This document shows, piece by piece, positions 42,787-53,632 of a DNA stretch of 64,000 bases. Location: the NCBI GenBank assembly GCA_025526915.1, contig JAHLKH010000044.1, forward strand, positions 1 through 64,000. The letters run 5' to 3'. The first letter of the stretch is position 1. Every line of letters starts with the position of its first letter. The notes under the pieces were generated by a model. It was not told where the DNA came from and did not search any database. It was given only the letters and a program-made list of their open reading frames with translations. The position numbers and the translations under genes are program-made. This DNA comes from Entophlyctis helioformis (taxonomy: Eukaryota > Chytridiomycota > Chytridiomycetes > Chytridiales > Chytriomycetaceae).

Positions 42787-44191
42787 ATGGCAGCAGCATC
42801 GGTTGGCAACTGCAAAGTGTGCCGCGAGAGCATCTTTGGCTCGCACGTGGCAACCGAGACGCAAAAGTACCACAAGGACTGTTTCCTGTGCCACCAGTGT
42901 CTCGAGCCGTTCAAAAACAATGCCTTCTTTGAAGCCGAGGGCGGCTTCTACTGCGAGTCTGACTTTAACATCATGTTCGGGTATGGCCTCCACATCAGCG
43001 TGGCCTCACGGCAAAGCGATGGGCGGTGGCTGATTCACGCTGTTGAGACAGACCGAGGTGTGCCAAGTGCGGCGAGGTGATTGTGGGCAAGTGCGTGTCG
43101 GCACTCGATGCCAAGTGGCACATTGAGCATTTCAACTGGTACGTCCGTGCAACACAGCTCACGTTGCCCAAGCCACTGACGGCCGCTGCATGCAGCGACA
43201 ATTGCGGCAAGTCGCTTGTAGGTGCAAGCTTCATCCGCAAAGATGACAAGCCATACTGCAAGATGTGTCCGTCAGATGCCAAGAAACAACGGCCAGGTAC
43301 ACGACTTGCTTTACACAGCCCCTCGCCGCACAGTCATGGAGGGTGCCTAACGCATCGCCACACCTGACAGACCCGCAGGCCGCAGACGCGTGCGAAAACT
43401 GCCACAAGCCCATCGTCGGCCCGCCGCTCGTCCACCGCGGCGCCAAGTACCACGCGCACCACTTCACCTGCACAGTCTGCCACGAAACGCTCACACCGTC
43501 GGCGCGCGAGTACGAGGGCGACCTCTACTGCCCGGCCGATTTCGATCGCATCCTCTCGCAGATGTGCGCAGCGTGCCGCCGGCCCATAACTGGCCGCACC
43601 ATCTGCGCCATCGGCCGCAACTACCACCCGGAGCATTTCGTGTGCTACAAGTGCGAAAAGACGTTTGACGGGACACCGTACTTTGAGTACCAGAGTCGCC
43701 CGTATTGCGAGACCCATTACAAGGAGCTGACGGGGTCCGTGTGCCTGTATTGCCGGTCACCAGCCAAAGGCAATGGTAAGGCGTGGTGTTGTGTGTCTGT
43801 GATCCGTCTGTGATGTGTGTGTGATGTGTGGAATGCGACATGCTGCATGCGAGTGGGAGGCTGACGCGTCTGTGATGACATGGGGACAGTGGTGTCGGCA
43901 TTGGGCGGCAGATGGTGCGAGCAGCATTTCATGTGCATGACGTGCTTCACGCCCATGGCAGACGGCAAGGTCAAGTTCATGGAGTGGGATGCCAAGCCGG
44001 TCTGCAAGCGCTGTTTCGAGAAGCTGCCCAGCGACGTGCGGAGGAATCTCAACAAGTACAAGGACTCTGAGAAAAAGTACGCTGCTGCTGCAACGGCGGC
44101 AGCGGCTGAAGGAGGTGGCGGTGGCGTCGGTGGCAGTATGGGCAGTATGCTCAATCTCAACAGCAGCATGAACAGCGGATCCAAGAAATGA
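42787..44191 (+). CDS. PINCH/LIMS-type protein with five LIM domains
   Basis: Adaptor of the IPP (ILK-PINCH-parvin) integrin-linked machinery in animals; homologues occur in some early-diverging fungi. Exons join into five Cys/His-rich LIM domains. The first starts CKVCRESIFGSHVATETQKYHKDCFLCHQC, the second CAKCGEVIVGKCVSALDAKWH, the third CENCHKPIVGPPLVHRGAKYH. The fourth is CAACRRPITGRTICAIGRNYH and the fifth, after an intron at about 43776-43888, VVSALGGRWCEQHFMCMTC. The C-terminus RCFEKLPSDVRRNLNKYKD matches the PINCH tail, followed by a Gly/Ser-rich end. Zinc-ligand spacing is intact in all domains inspected. Convergent with CAP1, with stops 104 bases apart. Confidence 0.88.
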
Positions 44192-44295
44192 ATGCAATGG
44201 ACATCTGGAAAGAACGAGAGGGCATTTCTTTCCTGAAGGCATGGCATGAGATTGGTAAAAAGCAAGGGAGGAGGCATCATGGATCCTGGCGCTGT

Positions 44296-45825
44296 TTATC
44301 GCGACGAAAGCTCGGCTCCAACCTTGTCTAGACTCGGCGTGTAAGCAGAGTAGCAGCAGCATGGGCATAACAAGAGCGAGACACGAATGGCACATACACG
44401 ACAGGATGCTCTGCCACTCGATCTTGGAGCGCGTCAGAGGCAGGGCACGGCGCAGAGACTTGAACGATGCAGACGACAAACGGTTGTGGTTCTCGTTGAG
44501 CGCCAGCTGGTACTCGGCCTCGAGCTTGCTGATCTGCTTGACGACAACGGTCGCAAAAGCAGCAGGGTCCTGTGGCGTTGCATCATCGCGTCAGCTTGGG
44601 CAGCCAGCCTTACAAGACTGCGCAAGCATCCTGTCCCACTCACCTCCGGGGCATCGACGTTGACGGCATAGTCCTTGCTACTGTTGAGCTGCACATTGCC
44701 GTCCTCGTAGTAGTGCACCTGGATCTTGGCGAATCCAGTCAGTTCCTTGGCGCCTGGCTGTATTCTCCACTGAGACCGCCAGCGTCCAGACCTGCGGCAG
44801 AAGGCGTGTCAGTAACGGCCGCCCATTTTGGATTGCCTGAAAGCAAGCACGCAAGCAAGCAGACGAAACGCCTACGCACCAGAAGCTGTCGGGGTTGTAC
44901 TTGTTGGCCACGATGCCCAGCACGAGAGCCTCGTCCTCTGTCGCCCACACGGTCACGGCCGACGACGGGAAAAAGGCCGCAGCATACTCGATCGCGGCGT
45001 GCTCCAGGGCAGATCTGTAGTCGAGCAGACGACGCGCCAGCTGGCTCTCGTGGCTCTCGACGTGCGAGACAGTCTATCCAGTCCGCGCGAGACGCATGGA
45101 CGCATGGCTGGGTGTCAGTGTGCAAGTAGTGGCAGGCAGCAGCAGCCACTGGCTGCTGAGCGGCTCACCAGATGGACTTGGTCGACGGTCAGGATCTGGC
45201 CCGAGCGAGGGTCGAGGAAACGGCTGCCGTCAATGTGACCGTGCTTGCCGAGAATGACCTGGTGTGGCGCATGCCGGACAGCGGGTCAGCAAGAGAAGGG
45301 CAGCAGCTGGATGGTGGACGGGGGGCATGGGCAGACGCACCTGGTAGTCCTTGCCGGGCGGCGTGACGGTGGCAAACTGCTCGGCATTGTGCTCCTCGAA
45401 CGCAGCGGGGATGCTCTCTTGCAGCAGCGAGTCGTTGGCAACCAGAGCGCGCACATCTGCAGCCGCCGTTGCCGTTGCCGTTGCCGTTGTCAAGAGACGC
45501 CTGTCAGTGGCTGGGGCGGCAGCAGAGGCAGCAGAGGCAAGCCACGGTGCGCGGCGTGCTGTGCGTTGGTCGCCGTGGTCGCCGTGGTCGTTGTGGTCGT
45601 TGTGGTGGTGGCGAAGATGCTTGCTGGCAACGACAGCAAGGCCAGGCCAAGCCAGGCGGCACAGCAGAGCAAGGCCAGGCATACTGGCAAGGCAGGCAAC
45701 TGCAGGCAACAGACGGCAGGCAGGCAGACAACAGACGCACCGTTGAAGACGTCGTTTATCTCGCCAGGCGGGCTGTCCTTGAGGAAGCCTGCCGCAATGG
45801 CCACGCGCTCAGCTTCAGTCGACAT
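44296..45825 (-). CDS. CAP1: F-actin capping protein alpha subunit
   Basis: Caps barbed ends of actin filaments as a heterodimer with the beta subunit. Six or more exons. Blocks in order are [88 protein letters not shown] and [22 protein letters not shown]-type sequence follows, then [41 protein letters not shown] and [24 protein letters not shown] final exon adds [10 protein letters not shown] and the stop, closing in phase (T|AC). This matches the family along its length. Divergent from PMS1 with 99 bases between starts. Confidence 0.92.
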
Positions 45826-45924
45826 TGCAACGCGAGTTTGCGGCGAAGCTCGTTGTGGAGGCTGCGCAACAACCACAACCGGCATCTGCCAGGCTGACAA
45901 CCGACCGACCGACGACCGACCGAC

Positions 45925-48660
45925 ATGATCCAGCAACTGGAAGCACACCTCGTGCGGCGCATCTGTGCGCAGCAGGCCGTGCTCGACCTTGCTGGCGCTG
46001 TCAAGGTAGTCCGCCCACGGCTCGCTGAGCGTGCACCGCATTCGGACATCTGGCTGACCCCTGCGGCAGGAGCTGGTCGAGAACTCGCTCGACGCTGGCG
46101 CAACCATCATCGAAGTGCGGCTCACAGAGCGAGGCGCCGAGGGCATTGAGGTGTCAGGTCAGCCCCACGCTCCGTTGTGCTCATCTGCCAGCTTGTCTGA
46201 CGCTCCGTCAACCACAGACAACGGATCGGGGATCCACGCAGAGGATTTCGAGGCTCTCGGACGCCGGCACCACACATCCAAGATCGCCGAGTTTGAGGAT
46301 ATTGCCGATGTGACGAGCTTCGGGTTCCGCGGCGAGGCCCTCAACTCGCTGTGCACGATTGCCAGTGTGTGCGTGACGACTGCGACGGACGAGAATGCCC
46401 CGGCCGGACACAAGATCGAGTTTGACCACACGGGCCGGCTTGTGAACCAGTCTCCTGCTGCACGCAGCCGAGGTGGGTTGTCTGCCATGCATCTGAAGGC
46501 GGCTTTGGTGCTGAGATGGCGCGGATGTGAACGGACAGGCACGACAGTGGCCGTCACAAACTTGTTTGCACAGATGCCGGTCAGGCTGCGCGAGTTCAAG
46601 CGGCAGATCAAGCGCGACTACTCGAAATGCATCGAGCTGATGCAGGTGTATGCCATGTCGAGTATCGGCATCAAGTTTGTCGTCTCCAACGTCACGGGCA
46701 AAGGGTGCGTCATGCCGTAGGTTTGCTGAGAGGCTTGGCTGACAAGTGGCGCTGCAGATCCAAGACGGTCGTGGTGCAGACGCGTGGAGCGCATAGTCTG
46801 CGAGAGAACGCCGGCGCTGTGTTCGGATCGGCGTTCACCAAGGCCGTCATTGATGTGCGGTTCGAGTTTCCGCATGCCCATACACGCGGTGGGGAGGAGG
46901 GCAGCGACACGATTGTTGTCTCTGGGCTGATGTCAAAGTACGGCTGCTGCTGGCATGACCTGCGACTGCAAACACGCACTCACGGCGATGGTGTGTTGGC
47001 AGGCCGCAACTTGGATGCGGGCGGTCAAGTCGCGATCGGCAGTTTGTGTTTCTGAACAGACGACCTGCAGACCTCCCAAAGGCAAGGCATTAAGAGGTTA
47101 TCCGTCTCGCCATGCCTGCTGACCGGCACCGTGCATCCTCCAGGTGTCGAGAGCCATCACAGACGCGTACAGGGAATGCGTGCCAACACAGTATCCGATG
47201 TTCGCACTCCACATTGCCGTCAAGCCAGGAATAGTGGACGTGAACTTGACGCCCGACAAGCGAACACTGGCGATGAAAACGAAGCCAGCCTCATACAAGG
47301 CGTGCAGGAGGGATCACACGGGCACTCCAACCCCTGCGCGCTCAGTTTGATGTCTCGATTGCGTCGTCTCAAGGTGCAAGCAGCTCCCAGCCCACACTGT
47401 CGTCATCGCAAACACAGCCACTGCTGCGGACAGCCAGGCTGCTCAACTCATCGCAGGCACTGGCCGATAAGCTGCCACCTATAGCGTCCGACCAAGATGA
47501 TTTCCAGGAACAGCAGCAGCAGCAGCAGCAGAGAATGCTTGCCAATGCCACGAGTGTGGGGCCATCCTTGACCTCGTACATGCTGATGCAGAGTTTCCCG
47601 TACACGTCTCACTCGAGTCTCTCAGGCAGCAGAGCAAACGGCTGGCAGATCGAGCCAAACACGACGAAGACGCGCGCGCGCGAGCCGTGTCCATGGACAC
47701 ACGACTCTCTGAGGCGACGTTTGTGCGCAAGTCCGACTTTGCGCGGATGGCGATTGTCGGGCAGTTCAACCTTGGGTTCATCCTTGCCATGAGAGACAAC
47801 ATGCTGTTTATTGTCGACCAACATGCAAGGTTTGTTATGGGCGAGTTGGCGGTGTCCAATGACGGATGGATGGATGGATGGATTGGTGGTGGGATGCTGA
47901 TGTGCGCTTTGGTGCAGTGACGAAAAGTACAGATACGAGACTCTGCAACGTGCGGCTGTCACGACATTCCAGCCGCTTGTGAGGCCGATCGAGTTGAATC
48001 TGACGCCGCAGCAAGAGCACTTTGTGTCGGTCAAGGAAGAAGCGTTGCGGTGTGCACTGCTACTGTTACTGGGCTCGTGTAAGGCGGCTGGCTGACCAGC
48101 GATGGATTGGCTATAGGGAGCGGGGATTCCACGTCCAGCGGACAGTGGTGCAAGTGCCACGATCCGAGGCTGAGCCATCCACAGACCATGACACCGCCGA
48201 GCCAGCGTCTAGGCCCGAGGCTGATGCCCGACACGTGTATCGACTGACTGCTGTGCCACAGATCCGCGACTTGCATCTTGGACTGGCAGGTACGTGACGT
48301 CCATCCACAGCCACGAGGCCATTCGCTCATCGGCTGACCGTGGCATGGCATCGCACGGTGCGACACGGCACGGCACCATGCGTAGACCTGGAAGAGATCC
48401 TTGCCAAGGCCGAGTCGGCAGCCATCTCGACAATCCCGCACTGCACGCGGCTGCTGCGGTACTTTGCGTCCAAGGCGTGCCGGAAAGCCGTCATGATCGG
48501 CGACCCGCTGTCGAGCGCTCGCATGCGAGACATTCTCGACAACATGGGCCGCATCGAGCAGCCGTGGAACTGTCCGCACGGCCGGCCGACGATGCGCTTG
48601 CTCGCCGTCTTATCGGGGTCATCGGCAGCCAATCCAGTGGATGCAACGGATCGTGAATGA
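45925..48660 (+). CDS. PMS1: MutL-type mismatch repair protein (PMS1/PMS2)
   Basis: Latent endonuclease partner of MLH1 in mismatch repair. The N-terminal GHKL ATPase shows ELVENSLDAGA, DNGSGIHAEDFEALGRRHHTSK and SFGFRGEALNSLC. A transducer domain follows (REFKRQIKRDYSKCIELMQVYA; FLNRRPADLP; VDVNLTPDKRTLAMK). A linker with a Gln run leads to the C-terminal domain with GQFNLGFIL and the endonuclease motif DQHASDEKYRYETL (DQHAxDEKxxxE). The conserved ACRKAVMIGDPLSSARMRDIL and GRIEQPWNCPHGRPTMRLL close it. About nine exons. Near 47.58-47.64 kb the linker changes frame by one base; a 50-base intron (GTACATG ... CTCAG) could explain it, or an indel. The stop is only 77 bases from the next gene. 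Confidence 0.92.
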
Positions 48661-48737
48661 ATTGCGTCGGTTTCCGCCGACCTCGTCAACACCGACGGCA
48701 CCGACAGCACAGTCAGTACAACACAACATAGCACACC

Positions 48738-50004
48738 ATGTCATCACCCAGACGCCGTATCGAGACCGATGTCATGAAGCTGTAAGCAGAGCGGGCCGGG
48801 CTGCAGAGGGCATGGGCATTCGGAGCGGCAACTGGCTTGCTGGCTGACTGGCTGACTGACTGGCATGTAGCTTAATGAGCGACTACGAAGTCACCCTGGT
48901 CAACGACAACATGCAAGGCAAGTGGCTGCTCCTGGCGGGCTGTGCGTCTGCCTGCCTGGCTGCCCGCCTGGATGGCTAGGCTGTCCATGGCCGTGCGGCG
49001 CCCGTGCTGCTGGCTGTGCCGGTGCTGTGCGGGACTGGCCCGATGCCGACTTGATGCGCCACTGGGTCCAACGCAACGCTGGCTGACTCGCTGCTGCTGT
49101 CTGCTGTCTGCCTGTCTGCTGCCTGCCTGTCTGCCTGCTGCTGCCTGCGTCCCTGCGCCAAACAGAATTCTACGTGCGGTTCCATGGCCCCAAAGACAGT
49201 GAGTCGCTGTGCTTCCCCTGCCGGCACCCGTCCAGACCGCCGACGGCCGCCTGCCGCTCGACGCGGCACGGCTGTGTTGTTGTGGCATGGGTCCCACAAA
49301 CAACACGTCGCGATCCACCGCCTCAACCAACCCAGTCAACACCGATGACGACGACTGACACGCACACCGCCATACAGCGCCATTTGCAGGAGGCGTGTGG
49401 AAGGTCCATGTCGAGCTGCCCGACCAGTATCCCTACAAGTCGCCGTCCATCGGATTCATGAACAAGATCTTCCACCCAAACATTGACGAGCTGTGAGTTG
49501 CCATCGCTCTGCTCATGGTTCACACGCGCTCTCCTAACACGGCCATCCAGGAGCGGATCCGTGTGTCTGGACGTCATCAACCAAACCTGGAGCCCAATGT
49601 TTGGTAAGCAGTACGCCACCTGTCGCTGTCTTGCTGTCTCGCTGCCTCGCTGTCGCAATCCAGCCACTCGGCCAAATCGACTCTTACAACACCCCACGGC
49701 TACTCACACAACACACACAACAACCGCGACGACGACGACAACAACCATGACAGAAATGATCAACATCTTTGAAGTGTTTCTGCCGCAGTTGCTGCACTAT
49801 CCGAACCCGACGGACCCGCTCAATGGCGAGGCGGCGGCGTTACTCATGCGCGAGCCGGCTGCCTACGAGGCCAAGGTCAAGGAGTACGTGAGCCGGTACG
49901 CGACCAAGGAGGCGGCGGACGCGGCAGCCGACGACTCGTCGGACGGCGAGATGAGCTCGATTGGCTCCTTCTCTGACGAGGAGGCGGCTGGCATGGAGCT
50001 GTAA
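48738..50004 (+). CDS. UBC8: Ubiquitin-conjugating enzyme Ubc8/UBE2H
   Basis: E2 enzyme; in yeast it works with the GID E3 ligase to destroy gluconeogenic enzymes. The start [15 protein letters not shown] matches UBE2H. Exons continue [71 protein letters not shown] (active-site Cys in SVCLDV), TWSPMF and [23 protein letters not shown]. The acidic C-terminal tail ending EEAAGMEL, with Ser-Asp clusters, is typical of the family. A Thr/His-rich intron interrupts after TWSPMF. A polyadenylation-like AATAAA lies at about 50185. Confidence 0.93.
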
Positions 50005-50423
50005 CGGCCTGCATGGATGGATAGGCGCGATGAATGGACTGCGGGGGGACATGCCGGTCGGTCGGTTGGAGGGTGGAGCAGAAGCAGCAGCAACTAGTGT
50101 GTACAGGATTCGACTGATGCGATGCAATGCCGGGATAGCGGACAGTATGGCCACGGGAGAGCGACGGATGTTGGTCGAGCAAGCAATAAAGCCCAGCCCA
50201 GCCCCGATACGTGTATTGTGTATTGTGCTGCTGAGCGAAGAGCCGAGATGTGAAGGACGGCAGCAATCTGGCCGCGAGCCTTACTGAAAGCGGTCTGGCC
50301 AGCATCTGTCTGGTTTAAGGACGACATGGACATGAGCAGCAGCACACGCTTCTGAAAGCGCAGTGGCTGTGGAGCGTGTGACTGTCTGCGGCACAAGGTC
50401 GGCGAGGACGCTTGCACGGATCA
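50005..50423. other. Intergenic after UBC8
   Basis: About 420 bases. Apart from the AATAAA near 50185, no gene was recognised. The part next to 50424 might be decayed upstream sequence of the complex I fragment, but no conserved residues could be read. Confidence 0.4.
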
Positions 50424-50779
50424 TGTGCTTGAACGAATGCGAGGACTGGGAGATCATCCGCGCGCTCTCCGAAGTCGCTGGCACACCGCTTGCGTACGAC
50501 GACATCCACGAGATCCGCAACCGCCTTGGCGAGATTGCACCGACGCTCGTGCAGTACGACTCGCTTGTCGAGACATCTGCAGATGTGGCCAAGGTTGGCG
50601 CCAAGGCGCTGCAGGCTGCCTCGTCTGGATCCTTGACGGGCGGCCCGCTTGGCCTGCCGATCAAGGACTACTACCTCACGGACGCCATTTCGCGGTCGTC
50701 GGCCACCATGGCCAAGTGCTCGCGCGAGTTTACCCACGGCATTGTCGACACGCAGTCAGCTGCCCTCGAGTCTGCTTGA
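50424..50779 (+). pseudogene. C-terminal fragment of complex I 75/78-kDa subunit
   Basis: The open segment reads EDWEIIRALSEVAGTPLAYDD, EIRNRLGEIAPTLVQYDSL and GLPIKDYYLTDAISRSSATMAKC, then a stop. This is the extreme C-terminus of NADH:ubiquinone oxidoreductase subunit NDUFS1 (fungal nuo-78), about 115 of ~730 residues. The rest of the gene (iron-sulfur and molybdopterin-like domains) is absent: the UBC8 gene lies directly upstream. A transposed or duplicated 3' end is the simplest reading. It could also be part of a new gene if an upstream start such as 50363 is used. Confidence 0.65.
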
Positions 50780-50780
50780 T

Positions 50781-50825
50781 CTTCTTCTTCTTCTTCTCCC
50801 TCCTCTTCTTCTTCCCGTTCCCCCA
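50781..50825 (+). repeat. Polypyrimidine (CTT/CCT) tract
   Basis: Run of TTC, TCC and CCC words just after the stop of the complex I fragment. Simple repeat. Confidence 0.85.
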
Positions 50826-53632
50826 TTACCCCCTCACCGCCCACATCCGCCCTTCTCTCTCCCATCTCGTCTCATCCCATCCAATGAAGGCAGCTGCCAG
50901 TGTCTGACGCTTGCATTCACTTTGACGGGCATTGCTTTGGCCAAACCAGCTGAATGCATTCCAAGTCAGTCAGTCAGTCAGCATCATATGCATTGCCAGC
51001 AAAGCCGTCTCGTGCTCAGCACTTGGCATCTCACTATCGCTTGCCACCAGCCGTGGTGCTTCCAGCAAGTGCTGTTGCTGTTGAGCATGATCCATGCGCC
51101 GCTTGCTTTGGTGTCTGTCTGCATGCGACTCATCCTGCGACTCGTTTGCCTCATGCCGTGCCGTTGATGCGCTCATTGCGTCGGTCAGGAACCCATCCAT
51201 GCTGCTGCATATCCACAGATCCATCAGATGCATCCAAATGCAAGGACTCGCTCCTCCAAGCAGCCCACATGCAGCCGCATGCGTGCTTGCCATGCCCCTG
51301 GTGTTGCTGATGGCTGATCGCAGGCTGCCATCTGTTGTTTGTCGCATCGCTCATTGCGCATCTGATCCATCGCCTGCTCCGTTCCTGTGATTGAATGCCG
51401 TCCATCGTGCGAGATCCAAGACATGCAACAAGCACCGGCCGCCATCGCATCCCAAACCAGCCATTGCAACAGCCGAACTCGCCAAACCATGTCTTGCCAT
51501 CCTTGATATCGACATGCTCTCCAGTGTCGCTGCTGTGGATCCATGACCGGTGACTGCAGTGTCTGCATCCGTCGTGTTGTCTGTCCGTCCACACACGGCC
51601 AGCCCGTCGCGCCAGTCCACTGCATCGCCTCGCACACAAATCCCCGTTGCCCGCCGCGCCGAATCTTGGCCATAACCGACATCGACACGAAACTCCACAT
51701 GCTCAGCCATTCCAGCTTCGTTGTCGTGGCATTGCGTGGGGCAACTCGCCTGGTTGCTCCTCCTGCTCGCTCCTCCTGTCTTGTGAGTGCCTGCTGGCTG
51801 TGATGCGTGATCAACAGCTGCGTCATGCATGAGCAGCATCGTGTCGTGTATGGCCGTATCTCGTCAGTTGCCGTCAGCCTCTCCTCGCCTCAGTGTCTCT
51901 GTCCGTTGTCCATCTGGCCGTTGTGCGTTGTGGCGATACTGACATCCATCCACCTGCTGCGTGTCGTGTCGTGTGCCGTGTGCTGTGATTGCCGTTTGGA
52001 TGCCTGCATCTCAGACTGCCCGGTACTGGTTGAGCGTCTGTCTGCATGTCCGGCAGCCAGCAGAGCCGTGAGTCTGGGCACTTGTCGGCTGATCGCCTTG
52101 CCCGATACAGCTGGCACTGCTCGACCAGCATCGCGTGGAGCAGCAATGATCTGTCGTGGCGTGTCGGGCAGTGTGGCTGCGGGCGATGCTGCGGTTGACG
52201 GTGTCATGAGTCTTGTTGCTGGAGTCTGCAGATGTCGCGAATGCCTTGTCCGTGTCGCAGATGCTGCCGTTGGTCGCACATACACGGCGTTCGGCTCAGC
52301 AGTGACAGCCAGTCCCCATGCTGCGCTTCCCCCTCCTCACACCGCCTGCAGTGATGCGTGTCTATCGCAGCTTCAGTCGGTGCCAGATGTGCGTTTGGTG
52401 ATGGCGAATCTGCGCTTGTTTCACGGCCAGCCAGGCGGTTCAGGCTGGATGAGAGCGCGGCGAAAGTCGACGAGTGCGGCTGTTGATGCTGCGATGCTGC
52501 TCTTGATGCGCTGGAGACTGGATGCTGGGATGGATGCTGGATGCTGACCATGTGTGTGCTTCTTGTCCCAATCCACTCGTATCCGATCCTTGCAGCTTGT
52601 CCTCGGTTTCGAGGCAGCGAAGCACCGCATTGGTCTTCGTGGGCTCGCCGTCGTCATCGCCGCAGTCGCCTTTGCGGCTGCATTCCCTGATGCCGCGTGG
52701 CAGCTGGCATGGCAGTCATCTGCATGGCTGCCAAGAGCAAGCCGTTACGAGTCATTGCAGCTGCACTTTGCTGCTATGCCTGCCGCAGTATCCTTTGGAG
52801 GTGAGTGTCTGGTTGCTGTGTGCGATTGCTTGGATGCACGACTGACACCAGCGCGTCTGCCTGCCTGCCTTGCGCATCTGCAATGCTGCGTGCATCTCGA
52901 CCATTTCTGGCTGGCACTCGCCCATGACCGGACAGGGCATGCAAGCGGGCCGTTTGGATCGTCATGCGCTTGGCACTCAGTTGCCTTTGCGATGCCGCCC
53001 ACGCCTGCATGCGCCAGGCTGCTCTCGGTGTGTGGATCAGCACCGTGCTGCTCATCCACGAAGCCGCCTGTGTCGTGGCGTTTGTCCGAGCCGTGATCCA
53101 GTGCCAGGTGAGTGCAGCACGCAGGACATCCCATGGTCGGCAGATGCAAGCACGCACACTTACATGGCTCGATCGATGTGTTCTGCGGTCCTCTCTGTGT
53201 GCCTGCCTGCTTGCCTGCCTTGCCTCGGCGATGGGCGGGATGCGATATCGACGCTCTCGTGTGGCACACTGGATCTGGCCGGACGACGCTTGGCCGACTC
53301 GCCTCTGGACAAGCTGCGATGCCGACGACGGCAACAACAGCAACAACAACAACAGCAACAACGACGGGAGGTGTTCGAACGAGCTTTATTCCGAGCAAGC
53401 CACACCGAGGAGACCGCTACGGACGTCTTCCCTTCCCGGTCTCTGCCCTTGTCTCGTTCGTCGTCTCTGCCGTCCTCGTCGTCCTTGCTCCTCGCCTCCC
53501 CGACTGCCTTTGTCGTTTGTCGAAAGCGCGACAAACTCCGCGACACGCATCGCTGTCGGAGTTTCGGCCGCGCTCGTCGTCGTCGTTCGATTGTGCGCCG
53601 CTGTCGGCCTTTCCATCTCTCGACATGCCGCC
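50826..53632. other. No assignable gene; degraded-looking stretch
   Basis: About 2.8 kb with no protein I can name on either strand. The plus strand between 52554 and 53108 gives hydrophobic segments (GLRGLAVVIAAVAFAAAFPDA; RQAALGVWISTVLLIHEAAC) ending at good donors (GTGAGTG near 52802 and 53108). They could be exons of a membrane protein, but their frames do not join. Many CATCC and TGTCT words and absence of a long clean frame suggest decay. Confidence 0.4.

Noticed and set aside
51224..52547. Long overlapping open frames on both strands of the 51-52.5 kb stretch
   Set aside because: No family signature, Cys/Trp/His-rich random-looking products, and no agreement between frames and splice sites.
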